64,000 nt of DNA. Source: an uncultured Clostridia bacterium (GTDB taxonomy: Bacteria > Bacillota > Clostridia > Lachnospirales > CAG-274). The stretch is from positions 1 to 64,000 of the forward strand of contig CANRBC010000001.1 of assembly GCA_947628755.1 (NCBI GenBank), read 5' to 3'. This document shows, piece after piece, positions 33,286 to 42,690 of this stretch. Below the pieces are notes generated by a model. The model had not been told where the DNA came from, searched no databases, and worked only from the letters and a program-made list of their open reading frames with translations. The position numbers and the translations under genes are program-made. Every line of letters starts with the position of its first letter. Within the stretch, counting starts at the first letter, position 1.

Positions 33286-33317
33286 AAGCAGTCGGAATTA
33301 TATAATTCCGACTGCTT
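33286..33317. terminator. 32-bp perfect palindrome after purL
   Basis: Two 16-bp arms are perfect reverse complements with no spacer, centred at 33301/33302. It lies 54 bp past the purL stop. The downstream U-run on the minus strand is poor, so it may terminate weakly or stabilise the 3' end. Confidence 0.5.
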
Positions 33318-33370
33318 AAAAAACAATATATAGTCGTTAAATATGCGTTATTTAACTATATGTTGTGCTT

Positions 33371-36300
33371 TTATCTGAAATATTCTACGCCTGAAAGGAA
33401 TATTTTCTGATCCTTTTCTCCGGGTACATTTTTGAAAAGACCCTTTGCGTATCTTTCGGAATGACCCATTTTGCCGAATACTCTTCCGTCGGGACTTGTA
33501 ATACCCTCTACGGCATATATTGAACCGTTGGGGTTATATTTTATATCATAGGTAGGCTCGCCGTCCTTATTCACATACTGCGTGGCTATCTGACCGTTTT
33601 CAGCAAGAGCCTTTATGGTAGCCTCGTCAGCCATAAATCTACCCTCGCCGTGTGAAAACGCCACCTTATGAACGCTACCTACGCTTGTGTTCCACAGCCA
33701 AGGAGACTTGTTGGAAATAATCTTTGTATCGGCAAGGCATGAAACGTGACGACCTATTGTGTTAAATGTAAGTGTGGGAGAATTTTCATCCATATCCCTT
33801 ATTTCGCCATAAGGCACAAGTCCCAGCTTTATAAGAGCCTGGAAGCCGTTGCATATACCAAGCATAAGACCGTCTCTTTCCTTTAAAAGACGCATTGTCG
33901 CTTCCCTTACCTTGGGATTTCTGAAAACGGCGGCGATAAATTTGCCTGAACCCTCCGGCTCGTCGCCTGCGGAGAAACCGCCCGGTATCATTATTATCTG
34001 GGAATTGTCAATCATATTCGCCATTTTGTCTATGCTCTGCTCAAGCCAATCCGTCGTAAGATTACATACAACAAAGGTATCGACTATGGCTCCGGCTCTT
34101 TCAAATGCCTTTGCCGTATCATATTCGCAGTTGTTGCCGGGGAATACGGGTATAAATACTCTCGGAGCTGCAATACCTCTGCCCTTGTGCTTCTTTATGC
34201 CTATTTCAAAGGTCTTTAATGTAATATCCTTTTTGTCAAAGTCCTTATAATACTTAGTGGGGAATGTTTTCTCCAGCTTTTTGAACCATGCCCTTTTTGC
34301 TTCGTCAAGACTTATGCTGAAGCCGTTTGCCTTTATTACAGGCTCTTCAGAGGTATGTCCTATTATTTTGTAGTTATAGCCCTTGAACATTGAATCTATA
34401 TCTCCGCTGTCATAGGGTACTTCCAATATAAATGAGCCGTATTCATAGTTGAATAAGTCGTCATGGTCAATAACAGCGCCTATATCGTTGCCAAAAGACA
34501 TTTTGCTTACCGCTGCGGCAATTCCGCCTATACCTATTGTTGCGGCTGAAATTATCTTTCTCTGCTTTATAAGGTCGGATACCTTGTCAAAATTCTTCAT
34601 AAGCTCTGTAAATACAGGCATATCGTTCTTATGATAGCTTGTTGTCAGCTTAACTATGGCGCTGTCTATGGTCTTGAATTCGGGAGATATTACATTGTCT
34701 GCCTTAACTGCGTCTACTGCAAAGGAAACAAGCGTCGGCGGCACATCCATATCCTTGAATGTACCCGACATACTGTCCTTTCCGCCTATGGCAGCTGTAC
34801 CCATTCTCATCTGCGCCACAAGAGCGCCAAGCAATGCGCTGAAAGGCTTCCCCCATCTCTCCGGCTCTTCTCCCAGATGTTCAAAATACTCCTGGAAAGT
34901 AAGACGGCATGAACTGTATTTTCCGCCTGTTGCAACTATCTTTGCAAGAGATTCTATTACCGCATAGCAAGCGCCGTGGAAGGGACTCCACTTTGCCACA
35001 ACGGGGTTGTAGCCAAAGCTCATAAGGGTAGCGGTATTTGTCTCCCCTTTAAGCAAAGGCACTTTAGCAGCCATAGCCTCTATTGGCGTCATCTGATTAG
35101 CTCCGCCAAAGGGCATGAGAACAGTGCCTGCGCCAATAGTGGAGTCAAAGCGCTCTGCAAGACCTTTCTGACAAGCTACGTTCAGCTTGGAAAGATTATC
35201 AAGCCACTTTTGTCTTATATCGCCGTTTGTAGTCTCGCCCACAGGCTTTTTGCCGGGAGCTTTCACAAGCACCTTTGAATACTGGGCTGCGCCGTTGGTA
35301 TCCAGAAAATCTCTTGAAATATTTACTATATCCTTGTCGTTCCAGAACATCTTAAGACGTCTGTCGTCTGTAACAACAGCAACAACTGTCGCCTCAAGAT
35401 TTTCGTCATTTGCCAGCTTTATGAATCTGTCTGCATCTGACGGAGCGACTACTACCGCCATTCTCTCCTGAGATTCGGAAATGGCAAGCTCAGTACCGTC
35501 AAGGCCCTCGTATTTCTTGGGCACAAGGTCAAGATTTATTTCAAGTCCCTCTGCAAGTTCGCCTATGGCTACGGACACACCGCCTGCGCCAAAGTCGTTG
35601 CAGCGCTTTATCATTCTGCTGACTTCCGGATTTCTGAATAATCTCTGTATCTTTCTTTCGGTAGGCGCATTGCCCTTTTGTACCTCTGCGCCGCAGGTAA
35701 GTATGGATTCCTCCGTATGCTCCTTTGATGAGCCTGTTGCGCCGCCGCAGCCGTCACGACCTGTTCTTCCGCCTGTCAGTATTATAAGGTCGCCTTTAGC
35801 TGGTCTTTCCCTTATTACATCGGATTTCTTTGCGGCTGCTATAACTGCGCCTATTTCCATTCTTTTGGCAACATAGCCCTCGTCATATATTTCTGTTACC
35901 TGACCTGTTGCAAGACCTATCTGATTGCCGTAAGAGCTGTAACCCTGTGCTGCGGAACGCACCAGCTTAGACTGGGGCAGCTTGCCCTGAAGCGTAGCGC
36001 TTACGGGTACTGTCGGGTCTCCTGCGCCTGTTACTCTCATAGCCTGGTATACATAGCTTCTGCCGGATAACGGGTCTCTTATACAGCCGCCTATACAAGT
36101 AGCCGCGCCGCCGAAGGGCTCTATTTCCGTAGGGTGATTATGAGTTTCGTTCTTGAACATAATAAGATAATCCTCATACCTACCGTCTACATCAACAGGC
36201 ACAACTATACTGCAGGCATTTATTTCCTCGGATTCGTCAAAATTATCTAATTTTCCCTGTTTTTTAAGAGCTCTCATGCCTATGACGGCTATATCCATAA

Positions 36301-37114
36301 GGCATTGAGGCTTGTTTTCTCTGCCAAGGTCTTTTCTAAGGTCAATATAGGTCTTATAGGCGTCGCTTATTACCTTGTTATACTCTCCATCCTCTATTTT
36401 AACATCTGTAATGTTTGTGGCAAATGTAGTATGACGGCAGTGGTCAGACCAATATGTATCTATAACTCTTATTTCCGTAATGCTGGGGTCTCTTTTTTCC
36501 GTGTTTTTAAAATAATCGCGGCAGAAAATTATATCGGCGTCGCTCATGGCAAGTCCCAGCTCTGCCCTCAAGGTCTTAAGCTCGTCATCGCTTTTGTCAA
36601 TAAATCCCGTAACCGTTTCCACACTGTCAGGGATATTCAGCTTCATTCTGAGAGTATCGGGCTTTTCCATAGAGGCTTCTCTTGAATCCACGGGATTTAT
36701 ACAGTAGTTCTTTATTTTTTCTATATCCTCTGCCATAAGTGCGCCCTTAAGCACAAATATCTTGGCAGCGGAAATAACGGCTTTGTCATCTCCCGATACT
36801 ATCTGCACGCACTGCATTGCGGAATCCGCTCTCTGGTCATACTGACCGGGAAGATATTCCATACCGAACACATACTCGTCCTCAGCCATATCAAAGCCTT
36901 CAAGATATACATTGTCCACGGGAGGCTCGGAGAATATCGTAGTTTTGGCAGCCTCAAACGCCTCCTCAGAAATATCCTCCACATCGTATCTGTAAAGTAT
37001 CCTAAGTCCTTCAAGAGAGCTTATTTCCAGATTTTCCTTTACATCGGTATAAAGCTGACTCGCTTCAATATCACAGCCTTTTTTCTTTTCTACATATATT
37101 CTTTTAATAGCCAT
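33371..37114 (-). CDS. purL: Phosphoribosylformylglycinamidine synthase, single-chain
   Basis: 1247 aa. This fused form joins the PurL synthase (two AIRS-like halves; NETHNHPTEIEPFGGAATC) and the PurQ glutaminase at the C-terminus (VFIPVFPGNNCEYDTAKAFERAGA; LGICNGFQALIKLG with the nucleophile Cys). It makes FGAM from FGAR, ATP and glutamine in purine synthesis. ATG at 37114 follows AAAGGAAT. Only 13 bp separate it from tgt upstream; no other pur genes are adjacent. Confidence 0.97.
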   Translation of the reverse strand: MAIKRIYVEKKKGCDIEASQLYTDVKENLEISSLEGLRILYRYDVEDISEEAFEAAKTTIFSEPPVDNVYLEGFDMAEDEYVFGMEYLPGQYDQRADSAMQCVQIVSGDDKAVISAAKIFVLKGALMAEDIEKIKNYCINPVDSREASMEKPDTLRMKLNIPDSVETVTGFIDKSDDELKTLRAELGLAMSDADIIFCRDYFKNTEKRDPSITEIRVIDTYWSDHCRHTTFATNITDVKIEDGEYNKVISDAYKTYIDLRKDLGRENKPQCLMDIAVIGMRALKKQGKLDNFDESEEINACSIVVPVDVDGRYEDYLIMFKNETHNHPTEIEPFGGAATCIGGCIRDPLSGRSYVYQAMRVTGAGDPTVPVSATLQGKLPQSKLVRSAAQGYSSYGNQIGLATGQVTEIYDEGYVAKRMEIGAVIAAAKKSDVIRERPAKGDLIILTGGRTGRDGCGGATGSSKEHTEESILTCGAEVQKGNAPTERKIQRLFRNPEVSRMIKRCNDFGAGGVSVAIGELAEGLEINLDLVPKKYEGLDGTELAISESQERMAVVVAPSDADRFIKLANDENLEATVVAVVTDDRRLKMFWNDKDIVNISRDFLDTNGAAQYSKVLVKAPGKKPVGETTNGDIRQKWLDNLSKLNVACQKGLAERFDSTIGAGTVLMPFGGANQMTPIEAMAAKVPLLKGETNTATLMSFGYNPVVAKWSPFHGACYAVIESLAKIVATGGKYSSCRLTFQEYFEHLGEEPERWGKPFSALLGALVAQMRMGTAAIGGKDSMSGTFKDMDVPPTLVSFAVDAVKADNVISPEFKTIDSAIVKLTTSYHKNDMPVFTELMKNFDKVSDLIKQRKIISAATIGIGGIAAAVSKMSFGNDIGAVIDHDDLFNYEYGSFILEVPYDSGDIDSMFKGYNYKIIGHTSEEPVIKANGFSISLDEAKRAWFKKLEKTFPTKYYKDFDKKDITLKTFEIGIKKHKGRGIAAPRVFIPVFPGNNCEYDTAKAFERAGAIVDTFVVCNLTTDWLEQSIDKMANMIDNSQIIMIPGGFSAGDEPEGSGKFIAAVFRNPKVREATMRLLKERDGLMLGICNGFQALIKLGLVPYGEIRDMDENSPTLTFNTIGRHVSCLADTKIISNKSPWLWNTSVGSVHKVAFSHGEGRFMADEATIKALAENGQIATQYVNKDGEPTYDIKYNPNGSIYAVEGITSPDGRVFGKMGHSERYAKGLFKNVPGEKDQKIFLSGVEYFR

Positions 37115-37127
37115 AATATATTCCTTT

Positions 37128-38264
37128 CTATTTTTTGTCGTTTTCCAAAAAGCCTTCAAGTCTCATTTTCTTGTATTGTGCAAATTCTCCCTTGTCGAGA
37201 GCAGCTCTTATTTCCTCCATCATATTGTTGAAGAAATAGAGATTGTGTATAACGCATAATCTCATAGCAAGCATTTCCTTAGCCTTGAAAAGATGTCTTA
37301 TATATGCCTTGGTATATCTTTGGCACGTAGGACAATGACAGTCCTCGGCAATAGGCGTATCGTCAAGCTCGTATTTTGCATTATTCAGATTCAGCTTGCC
37401 CTTATTGGTATAAACATTGGCGTGTCTGCCGTTGCGGGCAGGAAGCACACAGTCGAAAAAGTCAATGCCCCTGTCCACAGCCTCCAGTATATTGGCAGGA
37501 GTACCTACTCCCATAAGATATGTAGGCTTATTCTGAGGAAGATAGGGAACTACACTTTCTATTGTTTCATACATCTGTTCATGGCTTTCGCCTACTGCCA
37601 GACCGCCTATGGCATAGCCTGGTAAATCAAATTCGCTTATTCTTTTGGCATGGTCAATACGTATATCCTTATATATACCCCCTTGATTGATGCCGAAAAG
37701 CAGCTGTTCCCTGTTAATAGTATCCTCCATGGAGTTAAGCTCCTTCAGCTTGGCTATGCACCTTTCGAGCCAGCGTGTAGTCCTTTCAACGGAATCCAGC
37801 ATATATTTTCTCTCGGCAAGAGCGGGAGGACATTCGTCAAATGCCATGGCTATTGTAGAGCCTAAATTGGACTGTATGCTCATGCTCTCCTCCGGACCCA
37901 TAAATATTTTGCGTCCGTCTATGTGAGAGTTGAAATATACGCCCTCCTCCCTGATGTTTCTGAGAGTAGCCAGAGAAAATACCTGAAAGCCGCCGGAATC
38001 GGTAAGTATAGGCTTGTCCCATACCATAAATCTGTGAAGACCTCCCAGCTGTCTGACCACCTTATCGCCGGGTCGCAAATGAAGATGATAGGTATTTGAA
38101 AGCTCTATCTGGCACTTTATATCGTTCAAGTCCTCTGTGGATACGGCGCCCTTTATGGCTGCTGCTGTACCTACGTTCATAAACACAGGCGTCTGCACAG
38201 TACCGTGAACGGTTTCCAGCTGTCCTCGCTTTGCCATACCCTCTGTTTTCAGTAATTTATACAT
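37128..38264 (-). CDS. tgt: tRNA-guanine transglycosylase
   Basis: 378 aa. The substrate pocket shows DSGGFQVFSLA, with the nucleophile Asp in the FDCVLPARNGRHANVYT region. Zinc ligands are CHCPTCQRYTKAYIRHL. It swaps guanine 34 for preQ1 in tRNAs for Asp, Asn, His and Tyr. ATG at 38264 follows GAGGTCAGAT. No queA or preQ1 synthesis genes are adjacent. Confidence 0.97.
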   Translation of the reverse strand: MYKLLKTEGMAKRGQLETVHGTVQTPVFMNVGTAAAIKGAVSTEDLNDIKCQIELSNTYHLHLRPGDKVVRQLGGLHRFMVWDKPILTDSGGFQVFSLATLRNIREEGVYFNSHIDGRKIFMGPEESMSIQSNLGSTIAMAFDECPPALAERKYMLDSVERTTRWLERCIAKLKELNSMEDTINREQLLFGINQGGIYKDIRIDHAKRISEFDLPGYAIGGLAVGESHEQMYETIESVVPYLPQNKPTYLMGVGTPANILEAVDRGIDFFDCVLPARNGRHANVYTNKGKLNLNNAKYELDDTPIAEDCHCPTCQRYTKAYIRHLFKAKEMLAMRLCVIHNLYFFNNMMEEIRAALDKGEFAQYKKMRLEGFLENDKK

Positions 38265-38294
38265 ATCTGACCTCAAATTTATTAATATAAATCA

Positions 38295-38323
38295 AGTATA
38301 CTACAAATTTTTTATATAATCAA
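38295..38323 (-). promoter_or_regulatory. tgt-purL promoter
   Basis: Minus-strand TTGATT (38318-38323), 17 bp and TATACT (38295-38300), divergent from the lipoprotein promoter. Confidence 0.65.
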
Positions 38324-38335
38324 TAATTATTTGCA

Positions 38336-38364
38336 TTGCAAGACGGCTTAAATTAAGATATACT
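38336..38364 (+). promoter_or_regulatory. Promoter of the lipoprotein gene
   Basis: TTGCAA (38336-38341), 17 bp and TATACT (38359-38364). An ATTAAG/CTTAAT repeat brackets the -10 region. Confidence 0.55.
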
Positions 38365-38393
38365 ATACTTAATCAAACAATAGGAGAATAAAT

Positions 38394-39440
38394 ATGAAAA
38401 ATCATACTGTAAAGCTGCCGCAATGTCTTGGAATAAACTCAAAAGCATTAAATAATTTAATTACAAATAAAAGAATTTTTGCTCTTTTCATATTTATATC
38501 AACAGCCCTGTTATGCTCCGGCTGTAATAAAAAAGTGGAAGATTTAACTGTAAAAAACGATATACTGACTATTGATAAGCTCAAAAACGGCGACGCCAAA
38601 TTTTATGATAATGACCATATTATCACAAATGTTGGCGGCAAGCTTGAAGTTATTGATTTCAACGGAGTCCAAAAAAAATACGATGATATAAGTATGAATT
38701 GGTTCAGTATAGAAAAATCAGACAAAACAATAGTATACAGCAACGCAAATAAAACTGTTAATATATTAAGACTGGATAATAAACTGAATGTAATAGAAAA
38801 TAACAAAATAATTGAGTCGGACAACCTGCCAATCGACCCTTCCATAATCAAAATAGGCAATACATACTACATAACGGTAACAATAATAGAAGGAAATGTT
38901 AATAATGCCGACCCCAAAAAAGAAAACGGTGTATATACAGTCAGGCTGTTTTCATCACAGGATACCAAGAATTGGAGCTATATGGGAGATATATTAAAGG
39001 ATGTGCATAATATCGAGGACATAGTTCCATATTATATTAACGATAAATTTTACCTATTCTATGAAAGAGAAGAAATTGACAAGGGAAATTCCTCACTTGA
39101 AGCAATATATTCAGAAAACAACGGCATCGATTGGTCTGAGCCTGTTGTGCTAAAAAAAGCTGACAGCGATAACGAATTGGGCAACGTATTGTATAACGGC
39201 AAAGGATTTGATATGTATTACAGCAGCGATATATTGAATAAAGGCGCATCTTATGACGGAGCTTCAATATATATAAGGCATTATGATAACAAGCTCAGGC
39301 AGAGCGGTGATGAAAGTAAAATTTCCGACTATTATGGGGCGCTTTTATACGATGTAAAAAAAAATAAAAACGATATACTTTTTCTATATACCGAAAAATA
39401 TATTACAGAATCAAATCTTGTAATATCCCGTTTAAGCTGA
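38394..39440 (+). CDS. Lipoprotein with beta-propeller/sialidase-like repeats
   Basis: 348 aa, not assigned to a named family. The N-terminus is unusually long before a lipobox ending LLCSGC, with Cys44 as the lipid site, after a hydrophobic helix. The rest is beta-rich. SENNGIDWSEPV fits the Asp-box SxDxGxTW pattern, and SSQDTKNWSYMGDI is similar. Both suggest a five- or six-bladed propeller as in sialidases or GH43 enzymes. Codon use is more A-rich than its neighbours. Catalytic residues cannot be assigned. It is the only gene of its unit. Confidence 0.6.
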   Translation: MKNHTVKLPQCLGINSKALNNLITNKRIFALFIFISTALLCSGCNKKVEDLTVKNDILTIDKLKNGDAKFYDNDHIITNVGGKLEVIDFNGVQKKYDDISMNWFSIEKSDKTIVYSNANKTVNILRLDNKLNVIENNKIIESDNLPIDPSIIKIGNTYYITVTIIEGNVNNADPKKENGVYTVRLFSSQDTKNWSYMGDILKDVHNIEDIVPYYINDKFYLFYEREEIDKGNSSLEAIYSENNGIDWSEPVVLKKADSDNELGNVLYNGKGFDMYYSSDILNKGASYDGASIYIRHYDNKLRQSGDESKISDYYGALLYDVKKNKNDILFLYTEKYITESNLVISRLS

Positions 39441-39544
39441 CACGGCAATTTTCTTGTATTGCCGTATACAAAAGGATACATTTTTATACACTTAACAATA
39501 AATTCAGAAATATTAGCTATACCAAAATAAATAGGAGAAATGCA

Positions 39545-40699
39545 ATGGATAAATATACTATACAACTTACCTGCTCATTCGGTCTTGAGGCAGTGGTAAA
39601 AAGAGAAGCCGAAAGGCTTGGCTTTGAAGGCTTATCAGTTTCCGACGGATATGTGGAGTTTAACGGAGAGCTTAAGGATGTTGTCAAAGCCAATATAAGC
39701 TTGAGAGTGGCAGACAAGGTGCTTCTTGTAATAGGCAGATTTCAAGCCGTTACCTTTGAGCAGCTCTTTGACAGCACCTACGCCCTGCCGTGGACAGATA
39801 TAATACCAAAAGACGCCAAATTTATAATAACGGGAAAGTCCTATAAATCCACTCTTTCAAGCGTTCCCGCCTGTCAGTCCATAGTGGAAAAGGCTATTAT
39901 AAAGAAGCTGCAGACAAAATATAATATTGCACGTTTTCCCAAAACGGGAGCAGAGTATACCATACAGGCGGCTTTGCTTAAAAATACCGTTACAATAACT
40001 CTCAACACCTCCGGTCCGTCGCTTCATAAAAGAGGATACAGACGCGGTCAGGTCATTGCGCCTTTAAAGGAAACCATGGCGGCGGCGCTTATAGAGCTGA
40101 GCTATTGGAAAGACGACAGACCTCTCCTTGACCCTTGCTGCGGTTCAGGCACTATACCTATTGAAGCTGCATTGATAGGCAGAAATATCGCTCCCGGCAT
40201 TATGCGGAAATTTGCCGCAGAGTATTGGGATATTATACCGTCGGAAATATGGAAGGATGTCAGAAAAGAAGCATATTCGGCTATCGACTATGATAAGCCT
40301 CTTAAAATATACGGTTCGGATATAAACAGACATGCAGTGGAAATATCAAGGGCAAACGCCGAAAACGCAGGCGTTGACGACTGTATTGAATTTGAATGTA
40401 TACCCTTTAACAAGCTTAAGCTAAAGGAAAATTACGGTGTATGTATTACAAATCCGCCTTACGGCGAAAGAATGGGAAATTTAGACGATGTCGAAAGACT
40501 TTACAGAGATATGGGAAATCTTTTCAGAAAAAACGACACCTGGTCAGCCTACTTCATAACCTCTCACGAGGGCTTTGAAAGACTTTACGGAAAAAAGGCT
40601 GATAAAAAAAGAAAGCTGTTCAACGGCAATGTAAAAACAGACTATTATCAATACTTCGGCAAAAGACCGCCCAAAAGCAAAGAGAATTGCAGTGAATAA
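39545..40699 (+). CDS. THUMP-domain RNA methyltransferase (RlmL-N/YpsC type)
   Basis: 384 aa. An N-terminal ferredoxin-like/THUMP RNA-binding part (about 1-155) leads to a Rossmann SAM methyltransferase with LLDPCCGSGTIPIEAALIGRN and the amino-methylating NPPYGERMG motif. The family makes N2-methylguanosine in 23S rRNA. ATG at 39545 follows AGGAG. A strong terminator follows. Confidence 0.93.
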   Translation: MDKYTIQLTCSFGLEAVVKREAERLGFEGLSVSDGYVEFNGELKDVVKANISLRVADKVLLVIGRFQAVTFEQLFDSTYALPWTDIIPKDAKFIITGKSYKSTLSSVPACQSIVEKAIIKKLQTKYNIARFPKTGAEYTIQAALLKNTVTITLNTSGPSLHKRGYRRGQVIAPLKETMAAALIELSYWKDDRPLLDPCCGSGTIPIEAALIGRNIAPGIMRKFAAEYWDIIPSEIWKDVRKEAYSAIDYDKPLKIYGSDINRHAVEISRANAENAGVDDCIEFECIPFNKLKLKENYGVCITNPPYGERMGNLDDVERLYRDMGNLFRKNDTWSAYFITSHEGFERLYGKKADKKRKLFNGNVKTDYYQYFGKRPPKSKENCSE

Positions 40700-40722
40700 T
40701 ATATCATTCGCTGCAATTCTCT
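40681..40722. terminator. Terminator overlapping the methyltransferase stop
   Basis: Arms AGAGAATTGCAG (40681-40692) and CTGCAATTCTCT (40711-40722) are perfect, with further pairing inside. They are followed by TTATTATTT. The stem includes the last codons and stop of the methyltransferase gene and also lies after the YaiI gene. Confidence 0.75.
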
Positions 40723-40730
40723 TTATTATT

Positions 40731-41186
40731 TCAGTTATTTTCATATAATGCCTTACGCACAAGTCTTTCAAAGGATTCGAGAAATATGATATTGTCCTCT
40801 TCCGTTCTCTTTTTAGGTCCTTTGATGTGGAGCTTTTTATGGCTGCGTCTTGCCGACTTTATAATATGGCGTGACATAAGCATATTGTCTATATTGTCCT
40901 CGGTATACCATTTACCACTCTGATGTATGGCAAATGCGCCCTTACTCAGCGCCATAGCGCCAACGCCGTAGTCCTGAGTAACTGCAATATCGCCCTTTTT
41001 ACACTTGTTTATAAGCACAAGGTCGACGGAATCAGCGCCTTGGTCTGCTACTATCACCTCGGAATACTCAGAGCTGAGAACATGATTTGTGTCACATATA
41101 AGCGCCGACGCTATATTATATTTACGGGCGATTTCCTCTACCTGTCTTATTACGGGACAGGCGTCTGCGTCTACATATATTTTCAT
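40731..41186 (-). CDS. YaiI/YqxD family protein (DUF188)
   Basis: 151 aa. Family motifs are KIYVDADACPVI at the start, VIVADQGADSVDLVLI and DIAVTQDYGVGAMAL, with acidic residues arranged like a PIN/NYN nuclease. Function is unknown. ATG at 41186 follows GAGGAA; an upstream in-frame ORF lies inside the neighbouring gene. It is the last gene of the glycan operon but probably a bystander. Confidence 0.9.
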   Translation of the reverse strand: MKIYVDADACPVIRQVEEIARKYNIASALICDTNHVLSSEYSEVIVADQGADSVDLVLINKCKKGDIAVTQDYGVGAMALSKGAFAIHQSGKWYTEDNIDNMLMSRHIIKSARRSHKKLHIKGPKKRTEEDNIIFLESFERLVRKALYENN

Positions 41187-41187
41187 A

Positions 41188-42108
41188 CTATTCCTCTTCC
41201 TTGTCAGAGGCTTCTTCCTTTTCGGCGCTTTCCTCAAGGGCAGGTCTTTGGTCTGCCTTTATTACAGGCTCTTCTTCATAGTTTTCATTGCCCTCTGTAA
41301 TAAACACGGCTTCTCTCTGGGAATAATAGTCCAGCTTTACTGCCGTCGTATCGTCATAGTAAAGAGTGCCGAATGCCTTTCTCACAAGAGATATTTTGCC
41401 GAACAGCTTAAGTATTTTACCGAGCATTACGGATTTATATATCTTTTTTCCTTTTGCCTGACCTATAAGGGACACAAGCTGGGCAGTTGAAATATAGTCT
41501 CCGTCCATTATATTGAAAATGCCCTTAAAGCCCTCCTCAATGACCTCGCATATAAAGTTGGTAAGATTATCTATATAGAGAAGGCTCTTAACATTTTGCG
41601 TATCGGGTACTACAAATGTCCATTTTGCCAGCTTTTCAAGGCGTCTGAAATTGCCCGGACAGTCCTCGCCGTATACCATAGGCGGTCTTAACACAGCTAC
41701 TTTAAATTCCTCTGAGCTGAGCTTCATAATTGCCTTTTCAGCCTTTTCCTTGCTCTTGCCGTAGGGGGATGACGGCTTAAGCTTCGTTTTGCCGCCTATT
41801 TCCTCTGTTTCGTCACCGTATACTGCCATAGTGCTGAGATATACAAACTGCTTTACTCCACTGTCCATAGCAAGCTCCGCAAGCTCCGCTGTCAGCTCAT
41901 AATTTACTTTGTAATATCTGCTTACGCTTTCCTTCTTGCTTTTATGTACTATTGCAGCACAATGAACGACAGCGTCTACTCCCTTAAGCTCCAGCTTCTC
42001 TATGCCGTTTCTCACAGATACGCACCTTGCATCATGACCGAAGCTGTTGAGCAGCTTACAGGTTTTATTACTTATATAGCTATTTTCTCCCGTCAATATT
42101 ATCTTCAT
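41188..42108 (-). CDS. NAD-dependent sugar epimerase/dehydratase
   Basis: 306 aa extended SDR. The N-terminal nucleotide fold is weak in Gly (ILTGENSYISNKTCKLL). The active site has YLSTMAVYGD and SPYGKSKEKAE with the YxxxK pair. A charged tail (EESAEKEEASDKEEE) is unusual. Most like WbpK/WcaG-type nucleotide-sugar enzymes that partner an initiating sugar transferase. Its start overlaps the upstream transferase gene by 29 bp. Confidence 0.85.
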   Translation of the reverse strand: MKIILTGENSYISNKTCKLLNSFGHDARCVSVRNGIEKLELKGVDAVVHCAAIVHKSKKESVSRYYKVNYELTAELAELAMDSGVKQFVYLSTMAVYGDETEEIGGKTKLKPSSPYGKSKEKAEKAIMKLSSEEFKVAVLRPPMVYGEDCPGNFRRLEKLAKWTFVVPDTQNVKSLLYIDNLTNFICEVIEEGFKGIFNIMDGDYISTAQLVSLIGQAKGKKIYKSVMLGKILKLFGKISLVRKAFGTLYYDDTTAVKLDYYSQREAVFITEGNENYEEEPVIKADQRPALEESAEKEEASDKEEE

Positions 42109-42688
42109 TTCTGCCCTCCATTACACCGTCAGCAGTAAAGACGGAAATCACCGTCTTTAGTAATATTTTTATATCGAAAAGCAAGCTCATTTTCTGTACA
42201 TATTCCCCGTCGAATCTTGCCTTTACTTCAATAGGCAGCTCATCTCTGCCGTTTACCTGAGCCCAGCCCGTAAGTCCCGGCAAAACATCGTTTGCCCCGT
42301 ATTTATCTCTTTCCGCAACAAGGTCGTACTGATTATACAAAGCGGGTCTAGGACCGACTATGCTCATCTGTCCCATAAGTATATTGATAAGCTGGGGCAG
42401 CTCGTCAAGACTTGATTTTCTCAAAAAAGCTCCTGTTTTTGTAATATAGGACTGAGGAGAGTCAAGGGCATGGGTAGGTATGTCTGACGGCGTGTTCATT
42501 TTCATCGTTCTGAATTTGTAAATATTGAATTTACTTTTGTGTATTCCTATTCTCTTTTGCTTGAATATTATATTGCCGCCGTCCTCGAGCTTTATTAAAA
42601 TTGCAATAATAGCAAGAAGCCACCATAAAAATATAAGCGCCAAAAGACTTATTGCAAAATCAAGGACTCTCTTGACTTTAATATACAT
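42080..42688 (-). CDS. Initiating polyprenyl-phosphate sugar transferase
   Basis: 202 aa with one N-terminal membrane-associated helix (about 8-32) and the bacterial sugar transferase domain: KQKRIGIHKSKFNIYKFRTM, RKSSLDELPQLINILMGQMSIVGPRP and PGLTGWAQVNGRDELP. This short form (PglC/WbaP catalytic core) moves a sugar-1-phosphate onto undecaprenyl phosphate. It lies between the CapD-type and epimerase genes. Confidence 0.93.
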   Translation of the reverse strand: MYIKVKRVLDFAISLLALIFLWWLLAIIAILIKLEDGGNIIFKQKRIGIHKSKFNIYKFRTMKMNTPSDIPTHALDSPQSYITKTGAFLRKSSLDELPQLINILMGQMSIVGPRPALYNQYDLVAERDKYGANDVLPGLTGWAQVNGRDELPIEVKARFDGEYVQKMSLLFDIKILLKTVISVFTADGVMEGRNEDNIDGRK

Positions 42689-42690
42689 AC

